Positions 22,767-30,268 of a stretch of DNA of 44,925 nucleotides are shown piece by piece (within the stretch, counting starts at the first letter, position 1; each line of letters begins with the position of its first letter). Location: the IMG/VR virus record IMGVR_UViG_3300031643_000637, positions 1 through 44,925 of that record; one strand, 5' to 3'. The translations under genes and the position numbers were made by a program. The notes beneath the pieces are model-generated. The model had not been told where the DNA came from, did not search any database, and worked only from the letters and a program-made list of their open reading frames with translations. The DNA comes from a virus.

Positions 22767-23414
22767 CTACCAACGAAGCTGTGAGTAATATAGTAGGCAT
22801 TTGCTCTTCGCCCACTGCTCTGCGGTCGGTGCCTTTATCTCCTCTAAGTAGCACTTGTTCACGGTCAGGCCAACGACTACCTTTTCGAAGCCGGCATCAT
22901 CACCATCCGAGGGCTGCCCGGAGTCAATGTAGACCCTCATGATAAAGGGCTCCAGGTCCTTTACAAAATAGAGGAATATCCGCTTGTCGTCATAAGGGCT
23001 GTCCTCGGGCTTCCTGGCACCAAGATAGCGAAGGGTGGTTAAGGCAACGTTGGGCACCATTCCTGCCTGCTCCAGCCGGCTCACATACTCACCGGCAGGG
23101 ATGTAGAAGTGAAACAGGGCATTGGCTAGCTTAAAGCCCATGGCCACTTCATAGAGGGTCTTGGTGTTCTCGGGGTAGATGTTCTCGCCGCCAGCACTGT
23201 TGGAGAAGTCCACATCCCGGTAGTCATTTATGGGCAGGATGTAGTGCAGGTCATAGGGGACCTCATTGGTCCTGGCAATCCGGAAGAACTTACCCGAGAC
23301 ATGGGGCAGGGTGACCGGCCAGACATCGGTGAAGCGGACGAAGAAGCCTTCCTGGAGCAGTTTAGGCTGGCCGGGAGTCACCGTGGCTTCCGGCATAGGT
23401 CGTAGTTCTATCAT
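22767..23414 (-). CDS. Virion-block protein preceded by a hairpin leader
   Basis: 215 residues. Start ATG 23414 follows GAGGAGGTAAGT. The frame is open further upstream, but only through the hairpin repeat, so the longer reading is not credible. Alpha/beta protein with long aromatic strands (FFVRFTDVWPVTLPHVSGKFF, first part) and a C-terminal SKCLLYYSQLRW. Its own leader element and strong ribosome site suggest high or regulated expression, as for a main virion component. Family unknown. Confidence 0.55.
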   Translation of the reverse strand: MIELRPMPEATVTPGQPKLLQEGFFVRFTDVWPVTLPHVSGKFFRIARTNEVPYDLHYILPINDYRDVDFSNSAGGENIYPENTKTLYEVAMGFKLANALFHFYIPAGEYVSRLEQAGMVPNVALTTLRYLGARKPEDSPYDDKRIFLYFVKDLEPFIMRVYIDSGQPSDGDDAGFEKVVVGLTVNKCYLEEIKAPTAEQWAKSKCLLYYSQLRW

Positions 23415-23458
23415 ACTTACCTCCTCTTCTCTCCTCTCTCCAAGGAGAGTAAGTCTTT

Positions 23459-23536
23459 GGGCAAGCAACCCTGCTAAAAAGGAACGAGGCAAGCCGTTCA
23501 AACCTTCTCAGCGAAGGTTGCTTGCCCCGTTTTTTG
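23459..23536 (-). promoter_or_regulatory. Leader hairpin element, copy A
   Basis: On the minus strand the arms AACGGGGCAAGC (23531-23520) and GCTTGCCTCGTT (23494-23483) enclose an inner hairpin ACCTTCGCTGAGAAGGT. A U-run (23480-23476) follows, like a terminator. Further on, GGTTGCTTGCCC (23470-23459) can pair over 12 bases with GGGCAAGCAACC of the 5' arm, excluding the terminator stem. No TTGACA-type promoter is visible upstream here. The start codon is 45 bases downstream. Confidence 0.75.
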
Positions 23537-23577
23537 TTGGGCGAGTTTCTGCCCCCGCCCAGGGCTGTTTATTAGGA

Positions 23578-24540
23578 TTAAGTGCTAGTTGGGTTCTCCA
23601 TTACTGGTCCAACCCCCGCATTAGTTACGCAGTTCCAAAAAACCCTCTCTTTATTGGCAGCCGGATAAATAATTGCATCTTCAGCGTTAATCCGATTATC
23701 TGCAATTACGGGAAAGTCCCCAGCCATAAATTCTATCCCGGCAACACTACAGCCATTTTGCCTTTTCATAGAATCTATCAGGTTGCGCCTTATAACACAG
23801 TAGTCGGCATTTGGTGTACCAACGCAGAAATACATGCCGTAATTAGCTGCGTAAATTACGTTGTCCTCAATGGTAGTGCCAACTATCTGCTTTGCACCAC
23901 CTCCAGCACCACCCACTGCGCCTATCTTAATCCCAGCGTAGCACTCAGAGTTATGCCCAAACCAGGTGTCAAAGCGGTTATTCCTGATAATACAGTAGTC
24001 AAGGTGACACTCAGTATCATCATCAGCCGTCGGGCCAATTTGGATTCCAGCTTCTGAAGGCGTTTCTGTTCTGCCAACAAAGTGGCAATCCTCGATAATA
24101 GAGTATCGGGCATTATCCAGTAGCACTACTGGATACTCTGGATGCGTCGACTCTGCACTCAGGAAACAGATGTTCTTGATAAGAGCTTCAAAGAGAGTCC
24201 CATTATAGGCATAACTTTCGGGTGGTCTAACCGAGGCAATGTGCCAGGGATAGTTCCCAGGAACACCAATCAGGGCAACCCTGGTCAGAGTTCCGGTAAG
24301 GCTCTCAACGTAATTGCCGGGCGCAATCCAGATGACATCGCCCTTGCCTGAAGGAGCTGCCACCTGGACGTCAATGGCATGTTGTATGGTCTTAAAGGCA
24401 TAGTCCCAGGTTCGCCCGTTATTGGTGTCATCACCGCTAGCCCCATCAACATAATATTCCAGGCCTTCGTTGTAGTGGGGCATGACAAAGCCAGTTTCAC
24501 CTGATATCCGCCGTCCCAAGTTCGATATTTCAAGAGCCAT
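23578..24540 (-). CDS. Beta-helix virion protein, paralogue 1
   Basis: 320 residues behind GGGAGGTTAAT. Residues about 28-95 match the DUF1565/pectate-lyase opening (YYVDGASGDDTNNGRTW; IQHAID; IWIAPGNYVESL). Next come right-handed beta-helix coils (SIIEDCHFVGR, YCIIRNNRFDTWFG, YCVIRRNLIDS). About 60 percent identical by eye to its neighbour at 24552. Probably a spike or surface component. Confidence 0.75.
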   Translation of the reverse strand: MALEISNLGRRISGETGFVMPHYNEGLEYYVDGASGDDTNNGRTWDYAFKTIQHAIDVQVAAPSGKGDVIWIAPGNYVESLTGTLTRVALIGVPGNYPWHIASVRPPESYAYNGTLFEALIKNICFLSAESTHPEYPVVLLDNARYSIIEDCHFVGRTETPSEAGIQIGPTADDDTECHLDYCIIRNNRFDTWFGHNSECYAGIKIGAVGGAGGGAKQIVGTTIEDNVIYAANYGMYFCVGTPNADYCVIRRNLIDSMKRQNGCSVAGIEFMAGDFPVIADNRINAEDAIIYPAANKERVFWNCVTNAGVGPVMENPTST

Positions 24541-24551
24541 ATTAACCTCCC

Positions 24552-25550
24552 TTATGTCAGCGCCGGGTTCTCGGTTGCCATCACTCCGTTATTGGCTACC
24601 CAGTTGCCCAAGACTCTCTGAGGTACAAGCGCGCTAGCCGTTACCATGATGGCATCAATTGCGTTTATCCGGTTATTCAGAACCATCGGCCAGCCGCCAT
24701 AAAACTCTACGCCCCTGGTGGTGCACCCCTTCTCGTGCTCCAGGGAATCTATTGCGTTGCGCTGGATTACGGAGAAGTCGGCAGTGTAGACGCCAATGTA
24801 GACGCCATACTCCTTGGCATAGATGAAGCAGTCCTCAATACTGGTGCCTACCATGTACTTGACCGAGCAGCCAGCATCGTAGCCGACCCTGCCCAGCTTG
24901 ATACCAAAGGTAAACTGGGAGGCGGTGCCGTACCAGGTATCAAAGCGGCAGTTTCTGACGATGCAGTAGTCGAAGTGGGCTATGGTAGCTACCGCGTCAC
25001 GGTTACCGATTTGCAGGCCCTCGACGCAGGTCGGGTCTCTACCGACAAAGTGGCAGTCTTCGATAATGGAGTAGCGAGCATTGTCAAGCTCGACCGCCGG
25101 GTAGTCCTTGTTGAGAGTATCGGCACTCACAAAGCATATGTTCTTGATAAGGGTCTCAAACAGCGTGCCGTGAAAGGCGTAACCGTCGGTCGGTCTCACC
25201 GAGACGATGTGCCAGGGGTAATCTCCCTTGACGCCGATTACTGATACCCTGGTCAGGATTCCAGTGGTCGCACCCCCAGTCAAGCTTTCAGCGTAATTGC
25301 CGGGGGCAATGTAGATAACGTCACCAAGGTTGGTATTGTTGGCATCCTGGACGTCAATGGCATGTTGTATCGTCAGAAAGGGGCACTGCCAGCTCTTGCC
25401 ATCGTTGGTATCGTCACCATTGGTGCCGTCAACGTAGTACTTTATTCCTAGATTTTCAGGCTGGCCTTTGAACCACCAGAGCCACAGGTCTCTAACCCAT
25501 CTAAAGACGGCTCCTAGTCCTCCGGCGCCACCCGCTCCATCGCAAGCCAT
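24552..25550 (-). CDS. Beta-helix virion protein, paralogue 2
   Basis: 332 residues behind AGGAGGTTAGAGAA. Has an extra N-terminal segment (GAGGAGGLGAVFRWVRDLWLW, first part) before the shared YYVDGTNGDDTNDGKSW opening and beta-helix coils. Tandem duplicate of the 23578 gene. The aromatic N-terminus could anchor it to the particle or a membrane. Confidence 0.75.
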   Translation of the reverse strand: MACDGAGGAGGLGAVFRWVRDLWLWWFKGQPENLGIKYYVDGTNGDDTNDGKSWQCPFLTIQHAIDVQDANNTNLGDVIYIAPGNYAESLTGGATTGILTRVSVIGVKGDYPWHIVSVRPTDGYAFHGTLFETLIKNICFVSADTLNKDYPAVELDNARYSIIEDCHFVGRDPTCVEGLQIGNRDAVATIAHFDYCIVRNCRFDTWYGTASQFTFGIKLGRVGYDAGCSVKYMVGTSIEDCFIYAKEYGVYIGVYTADFSVIQRNAIDSLEHEKGCTTRGVEFYGGWPMVLNNRINAIDAIMVTASALVPQRVLGNWVANNGVMATENPALT

Positions 25551-25632
25551 TTCTCTAACCTCCTTTTATAGGTTAGGACTCAGCAGGTGCTAATTAGCAC
25601 CCCTGGCTCAGCACAAAGTGCTGGATAGTTTG

Positions 25633-25818
25633 CTATTCAATTTCAGGTTCGGGCTCTGGCTCTCTAACCACTGAAGAAACCAAAGGATGTGCCTTACCGC
25701 AATCTGGGCAATAACCCATAGGTATATTACCCTTCATCCCAGCCACATCAGCCTTCTTACCGATTAGGTCACACCCACACTCACACTGAGGTGGGCTAAA
25801 AGCTAACTTCTTAGCCAT
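25633..25818 (-). CDS. Small zinc-ribbon protein
   Basis: 61 residues after AGGAGATATG context. C-x-C-x-C (CECGCD) and CPDCGKAHP provide a likely zinc site. The C-terminus is an acidic Pro-Glu tail (EPEPEPEIE). Role unknown. Confidence 0.55.
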   Translation of the reverse strand: MAKKLAFSPPQCECGCDLIGKKADVAGMKGNIPMGYCPDCGKAHPLVSSVVREPEPEPEIE

Positions 25819-25826
25819 ATCTCCTC

Positions 25827-26681
25827 CTACGGTTGTAGTTGCAACATGTAGAGCTGGTCGCCAGCGCCAAGTGATGTCCTCGGGAGCAGGTATCCAGCAA
25901 GCTGTTGGCCGGCGCCGATGTTAGCATCTGCATTGGAAATAATATTACCGGCGGTCGAGAAGGCTACCCATCGGTTATTCGGCGTAGCACCAGGTACAGT
26001 ATGCCCGGCAACCCCATAGCACGGCCCCCAGGTCTGACCCCAGAACCAGTGCGCATTGTCTACCATTATCCATGGTACAACGACAAACGAGATATAGTCG
26101 GGGTCTGGCGCAGGTGGGCAACGAACATTACCGTAGATGCTCGGATAGCCAGTGACCCAGGTCCCGATAACGCCAGTCCCCTCCCAGGGTCCATCAAGGT
26201 ACAGGATTGCTTCAGCCCCATCGCTGGCGTCGTTGCCGAGGATGCGCCGCATCTGTAAAGGGGCGGTGAACATTACTATCCAGCCGCCAGCGTAGTCATC
26301 AGCAGCACAGGTCAACTCTGGCACGCTTATCCAGTAATTGCCGGCAGTGGCCTGTATCGTCAGGGCAGCATTGATAGGAAACTGGTTGTGATTGTAGCCG
26401 CCCATCATCTTGATGAGGGCTTCCTGGGCATAGGAATAGTGGAATACTCTATCATCGACCACCATTCTGGCACCTATGCGGAAGTTCTGGGTCTCGCTCT
26501 GTGTGTAGATATCCTGCCACACACCACCAGGTAGCAAGCCTCCTGGAGTCATTATGCGAGCCCAGTCCTTTGCATAGGTCGCAGCCCGAATCTGCTTGAT
26601 GCGTCTCGGCTCCAGCCCCAGGTCAAGGTCACCCCCCAGTCTCCTGGCATACACTTTACCTCTTGCCTGTTGTCCTCTCAT
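25827..26681 (-). CDS. Virion structural protein with FWGQTWGP motif
   Basis: 284 residues behind AGGAGGTCCTA. Basic N-terminus (GKVYARRLGGDLDLGLEPRR, part). Centre RIGARMVVDDRVFHYSYAQ, then alternating beta-strands, DDYAGGWIVMF, and an HWFWGQTWGPCYGVAG block near residue 215. This strand pattern recurs in abundant environmental phage virion proteins I know only as uncharacterised. A shorter version is encoded at 1-411. Candidate head-surface protein. Confidence 0.5.
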   Translation of the reverse strand: MRGQQARGKVYARRLGGDLDLGLEPRRIKQIRAATYAKDWARIMTPGGLLPGGVWQDIYTQSETQNFRIGARMVVDDRVFHYSYAQEALIKMMGGYNHNQFPINAALTIQATAGNYWISVPELTCAADDYAGGWIVMFTAPLQMRRILGNDASDGAEAILYLDGPWEGTGVIGTWVTGYPSIYGNVRCPPAPDPDYISFVVVPWIMVDNAHWFWGQTWGPCYGVAGHTVPGATPNNRWVAFSTAGNIISNADANIGAGQQLAGYLLPRTSLGAGDQLYMLQLQP

Positions 26682-26766
26682 TAGGACCTCCTGAAAATTA
26701 TTAGCTGATTCCCCCCATTTTCAGGGGGGCGTTACCTCCCGTCAGCCTACGGTAGCTTAGTTAGCT

Positions 26767-27531
26767 TTAGCTCGAGGCCAAAAGTCTGAGGTTCTGGCTC
26801 ATCTTTATCCAGAGTCCAACCGGCTGGAGCTCGTCATCGCCGTCCTGGTTGTAGCGGACATCCACCCTGCCACTCTCCCGCGGATAGAGGATGAAGGGCT
26901 CTTTTAGCTCTACCAGGGGGAAGTGGTCCCAAATCTGGGCTAGGTCAAAGTCAGCGTTCTGGATGTTGTATACCCTGCCGAGGTAGGTATTCTGGATGGC
27001 GCTGGTGATTGGCGTCCAGGCAGGATTGGCGAAGCCGAAAATCAGGATGGACTCAGTGGTGCCCATGGTCAGGTCGCCGTGGATGAAGGCACCTAAGGCA
27101 TCAGGATGGACGATGAACTGGCGGTTTACTGGTGCCGCAGCCTCGTTGTAGGCCCAGGTATTCCTGGTGGCAATACCAGCCGCCGATGGGTCCTGGAACT
27201 GCTCGGCGCGGAACCTCAAGACATCCAGCTGGCGACCGCTGCCGACTGCGCCCTTGAAGCCAGAAGCGCTCTCGACGTTGACCGTCCGGACGGCGTTGGC
27301 GATAGCCACCGCGTTCTTGGCATAGAGGGCCTGAATCCAGGGGTTCTCCTGGGCAATGAGAATTTCCAGTTCGTCGCCGAGGGTTTTGAGGTCGTAGTAG
27401 TCAATCTCGGCCATCAGGTGCTCGGTGATTTGCCCGTCGGGCAGGATGGTCTTGAGCGTTTGCTCAGCCATGCGGCCAGTCTCTCGATAGAGTCCAGCCT
27501 TATTCAGGGTTTCAATAACTGATGTGTTCAT
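26767..27531 (-). CDS. Virion protein, best local candidate for a major capsid-type component
   Basis: 254 residues behind AGGAGGTATT. Helical N-terminal third (LNKAGLYRETGRMAEQTLK; HLMAEIDYYDLKTLG), then mixed strands ending in KMSQNLRLLASS. No HK97 signature can be recognised by eye. The case is contextual: it lies third in an operon started by a consensus promoter plus hairpin leader, close after a caspase-fold peptidase gene. Could equally be another abundant particle protein. Confidence 0.4.
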   Translation of the reverse strand: MNTSVIETLNKAGLYRETGRMAEQTLKTILPDGQITEHLMAEIDYYDLKTLGDELEILIAQENPWIQALYAKNAVAIANAVRTVNVESASGFKGAVGSGRQLDVLRFRAEQFQDPSAAGIATRNTWAYNEAAAPVNRQFIVHPDALGAFIHGDLTMGTTESILIFGFANPAWTPITSAIQNTYLGRVYNIQNADFDLAQIWDHFPLVELKEPFILYPRESGRVDVRYNQDGDDELQPVGLWIKMSQNLRLLASS

Positions 27532-27559
27532 AATACCTCCTTAGTATTTGGTGGGATTA

Positions 27560-27937
27560 TTACATCCCCCTTCTTACTTGGACTGTGCCCACCACCCCTT
27601 CAATAGGCTGGGTATATGCCTGCTGCAGGGGTGTTACTGGGGGTGATGTTGGGGCAATCGCTGGTGTTGGGGCCGGTAGCCTCTCCACCGGGGTTACCGT
27701 GACACCGGTGACATACCTTCTGAGTTCAGTGCCGCCTGGTGGTGTGGGTAATGCGGGAAGCTCAGGGGGTGCTGGCAGGGCTGGCACATCTATGGGAAGG
27801 TCAGGTATCTCCGCTGGAATCTTGCTTGCCGCGTCAAGCAGCATGGTGGAGATTTTCGGGGCGCCTTCCGGCAGCTTGGCTTCTATTGCCGCCGGGTACT
27901 TGGTGGCGTCAGCGAGGATAGCTCTAATGTTCTTCAT
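27560..27937 (-). CDS. Proline-rich hypothetical protein
   Basis: 125 residues behind AGGAGGTAAAT. Helical N-terminus (IRAILADATKYPAAIEAKL), then a Pro/Ala/Leu-rich middle (PAPPELPALPTPPGG) and a basic end. Its start is 13 bp from the upstream stop. May be a linker or internal head protein; unknown. Confidence 0.5.
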   Translation of the reverse strand: MKNIRAILADATKYPAAIEAKLPEGAPKISTMLLDAASKIPAEIPDLPIDVPALPAPPELPALPTPPGGTELRRYVTGVTVTPVERLPAPTPAIAPTSPPVTPLQQAYTQPIEGVVGTVQVRRGM

Positions 27938-27949
27938 ATTTACCTCCTC

Positions 27950-28264
27950 CTATAAAACTCTGTTGATTTGGGATTTGACTGCCTCAAAAGTGTCCATGAC
28001 ACCTCTACCGATGCCTTCAAACATCCCAAGTCCGGCCTTGACTGTTTGACCCGCTGCCTTTATCGCCGCATCGGGGATGACAGCGGGGTTGTCAGGCATC
28101 TGGTTTTTGACGGTGTCCATGTTGGCCTTCACCTCTGCGGCAAAGACAGCGGCAACTGCGGCAACATTGGTTGCCACCCGGGCTGGTCCTTCGGCTGCCT
28201 CAATCACTCCATCAGCGACGCTGTCGACAAGGGTCTTCGGGTCGGGTAATCCTACTACTGCCAT
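27950..28264 (-). CDS. Small helical protein, first gene after promoter and hairpin leader B
   Basis: 104 residues from ATG 28264 (AAGGAGGAAAAC). The frame stays open upstream only because it runs through the hairpin repeat. Helical, alanine-rich (VAAVAAVFAAEVKANMDTV), with VDSVADGVIEAAEG. Comparable in character to scaffolding or internal proteins. Function unknown. Confidence 0.55.
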   Translation of the reverse strand: MAVVGLPDPKTLVDSVADGVIEAAEGPARVATNVAAVAAVFAAEVKANMDTVKNQMPDNPAVIPDAAIKAAGQTVKAGLGMFEGIGRGVMDTFEAVKSQINRVL

Positions 28265-28280
28265 GTTTTCCTCCTTCTTT

Positions 28281-28425
28281 GGGGTAGCAACCTCCGCCAA
28301 AAAGGAACGGGGCAAGCCGTTAAACCTTCTCAGCGAAGGTTGCTTGCCCCGTTTTTCTCGGGTAGTCACCGAAGCAAAAGTAAAGGCGGGTAGCCAAAAC
28401 CCAATGTTTCAGCAACTACCCGCCT
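28281..28425 (-). promoter_or_regulatory. Leader hairpin element, copy B, with extra 5' hairpin
   Basis: First hairpin: AAAGGCGGGTAG/CTACCCGCCTTT (28425-28414 with 28394-28383), containing a CTGAAAC...GTTTTGG inner stem. Second, terminator-like hairpin: AACGGGGCAAGC/GCTTGCCCCGTT (28353-28342 with 28317-28306) with the same inner ACCTTCGCTGAGAAGGT stem, then U5 (28303-28299). The tail GGTTGCTACCCC (28292-28281) can partly pair with GGGGCAAGCAACC. Start codon 17 bases beyond the tail. Confidence 0.8.
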
Positions 28426-28437
28426 TTCAGTAATTTA

Positions 28438-28467
28438 ATTGTAGACACAAAATAGAGGAATTGTCAA
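28438..28467 (-). promoter_or_regulatory. Consensus promoter (TTGACA-18-TACAAT)
   Basis: -35 TTGACA at 28467-28462 and -10 TACAAT at 28443-28438, spacer 18. Transcription would begin about 28430, at the foot of the first leader hairpin of copy B. No other space exists for a promoter between the hairpins and the 28264 start. Confidence 0.75.
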
Positions 28468-28525
28468 GGTATCCTTACAATGTGTAAACTATTTCTTCCT
28501 GTACATCACCTCCTTATCTAAATTC

Positions 28526-29194
28526 TCAAGTGATAGGTATAAGCATCGGGGGAGGCGGGATGGGGAATATTATTCTCGGTCTTGCTTTAACTCTGGCCTC
28601 AGGGTCGCCGAGCAGGACAGCGTTGTCGTGATTAAACTCAATGCAGGACCTTACCAGCTCATCATCCTCCACACTGGCGTTCCTTAAATACCCCTCACGC
28701 TCTATTTCCATAGCCTCTCCAGCCGTTTTACCATCAAGCAGGGCATTGAGCCCATCAATTACTGGTATTAGGCACGGTGCCGCGTACTCGCTGTCTGCCC
28801 AGGGGGTGAAGGCTAAATCGGCATCCACGACCCAGACGTAGTCATCTACATAGGCAAGGACGGCTGAAGCCCCATTTCTCACCATGTCTGGTCCGAGGGC
28901 CACCCCACACTGGCAAGACAGGAGCTTTATTACTTTCCCTTCAACCTCCCTGGGGGCATATCTTCCTATCTCAAGGATTATTACCTCGTTCTGCCCGGTA
29001 AAAGCATCTTCTGACCCATGCCCGGTCCCGATGATTATATCAGACTGGGGGGCAGCAAGCTCAAAGGGTAGCCTGCGGTCGAGAAAAGACAACAGGTGGA
29101 CCGGCTCCAGGCGAGGCGCTACCCACCTTAAAAGGTAGCCTGAGGCCGAGCGAGTGGGCAAATCAAAATCGGCCATGCAAACGGTAGCAGGCAC
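28526..29194 (-). CDS. Caspase-fold (C25/CHAT-like) putative peptidase
   Basis: 222 residues from GTG 29194 (AAGGAGAAATAATA). The fold signature is the paired motif IIIGTGHGS (His59) and KLLSCQCGV (Cys94), as in clan CD peptidases (C25, CHAT, metacaspases: 'HG' then 'LSAC..G'). The following GASAVLAYVDDYVWV and a helical C-terminal part also fit. The C-terminus is Pro-rich (IPPPPMLIPIT). In the virion block, just before a promoter-led structural operon, it may process particle proteins; this is inference. Confidence 0.65.
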   Translation of the reverse strand: MPATVCMADFDLPTRSASGYLLRWVAPRLEPVHLLSFLDRRLPFELAAPQSDIIIGTGHGSEDAFTGQNEVIILEIGRYAPREVEGKVIKLLSCQCGVALGPDMVRNGASAVLAYVDDYVWVVDADLAFTPWADSEYAAPCLIPVIDGLNALLDGKTAGEAMEIEREGYLRNASVEDDELVRSCIEFNHDNAVLLGDPEARVKARPRIIFPIPPPPMLIPIT

Positions 29195-29196
29195 TA

Positions 29197-30003
29197 TTAT
29201 TTCTCCTTCACGAATTTTTTAACTTTCGTGACTATTTCTTCCTCACTCAATTCTTCTAGTTCATGTTCCCATATGACAAGGCATTTCCATCCCAGTGAAT
29301 TGTAAACCATTATTTTGCCTAACTCACTACCTTGCCACCTATCTCCTAGAACTTCAGGTGAGTGGTAATAATCTCCGAAAACCTCAATTAAGTCTTTCTT
29401 ACCATTAACATTGGGGAAATCAGGAGTCAAACCGCCTAGGGTAATCCCAAGCCTACCATCACCATTGTATTGGTACTGGGGGGAATGTTTATTGAGAATA
29501 GCCTCTAACTGCTTTTCAGGCTTTGTAGGGCTTCTTTGCCATGATGCAACCATTTTAGCTACAAAGTCGGGGTCTTGCCAATTTCTTTTATTTGATTCCC
29601 TTTGTCGCTCTATGAACCGGGCATATTGCCGAGGGTTCAATTTGAGCCTAGCCCGCCATGCTTTAGTATTTTGCGAGAGGACCTTTCTAGTTTCTTCGGG
29701 GATAAACTTATCTTTGTTTGCCTTTGATATAGCTTCCCTGCCACTTTCAGTGAGAAAGTCTTTACCAATATGGGCTTTGGCTAGCTTCGCTTTCGCTTCG
29801 TCTGAATGATGTTTACCCTTAAAAGCTGAGATGTTTCCCATCAAGCTTGCTGATATTTTCCTTCTCCGTGCTTCAGATAAGGGTTTACCTACCTGAGATT
29901 GATGCAAGCAATCTAGGGAACAATATTTAGCCCGTCCCCTTTTAACATCATGAGGTCTAGCAAGGAAACTCTTACCGCACTGTTGGCAAATTCGCTCAAT
30001 CAT
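29197..30003 (-). CDS. Free-standing homing endonuclease (NUMOD3 + Vsr/DUF559-like nuclease)
   Basis: 268 residues. Zinc motif C-x2-C...C-x3-C (CQQCGKSF, CSLDCLHQ) near residues 6-33. Two or three NUMOD3-type DNA-reading repeats (RRRKISASLMGN, SDEAKAKLAKAHIGK). C-terminal nuclease domain: LTPDFPNVNGKKDLIEVFG, DYYH, W..SELGKIMVYNSLGWKCLVIWEHEL, as in Vsr-like phage homing enzymes. Overlaps both neighbours by ATGA-type junctions, so it rides in the operon without disrupting it. Confidence 0.8.
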   Translation of the reverse strand: MIERICQQCGKSFLARPHDVKRGRAKYCSLDCLHQSQVGKPLSEARRRKISASLMGNISAFKGKHHSDEAKAKLAKAHIGKDFLTESGREAISKANKDKFIPEETRKVLSQNTKAWRARLKLNPRQYARFIERQRESNKRNWQDPDFVAKMVASWQRSPTKPEKQLEAILNKHSPQYQYNGDGRLGITLGGLTPDFPNVNGKKDLIEVFGDYYHSPEVLGDRWQGSELGKIMVYNSLGWKCLVIWEHELEELSEEEIVTKVKKFVKEK

Positions 30004-30260
30004 TTTTTAGTTTTCCCTATCACACGAGAGAGTAATTCAAAAAAGGCAGGATTTCGTTCAAGCTCTTTGGGAATATCTTTAAGTTCAATAGCAGTAGGGT
30101 AAGGTGCCTTAAATTTTAAGCTCACCAGCGTTGGCTTGGACCGCTTTTTAGGCTTAGCCTCCTCGTACTCCTTGAAGCGCTCGGCGGCTTCCTTCATCGC
30201 CTCTCTGGAGACCGGCTTCTTTAGCGCCTCTTTTAATCTCTCAAACTCTTCTTTGGGCAT
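30000..30260 (-). CDS. Small basic hypothetical protein
   Basis: 86 residues behind AGGAGATACG. Helical, highly charged N-terminal half (FERLKEALKKPVSREAMKE) and a KPKKRSKP patch. ATGA overlap with the homing endonuclease. Function unknown. Confidence 0.5.
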   Translation of the reverse strand: MPKEEFERLKEALKKPVSREAMKEAAERFKEYEEAKPKKRSKPTLVSLKFKAPYPTAIELKDIPKELERNPAFFELLSRVIGKTKK

Positions 30261-30268
30261 CGTATCTC

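Noticed and set aside
17980-25550. Diversity-generating retroelement acting on the fibre genes
   Set aside because: No reverse transcriptase gene or template/variable repeat pair with adenine-biased differences seen in the window.
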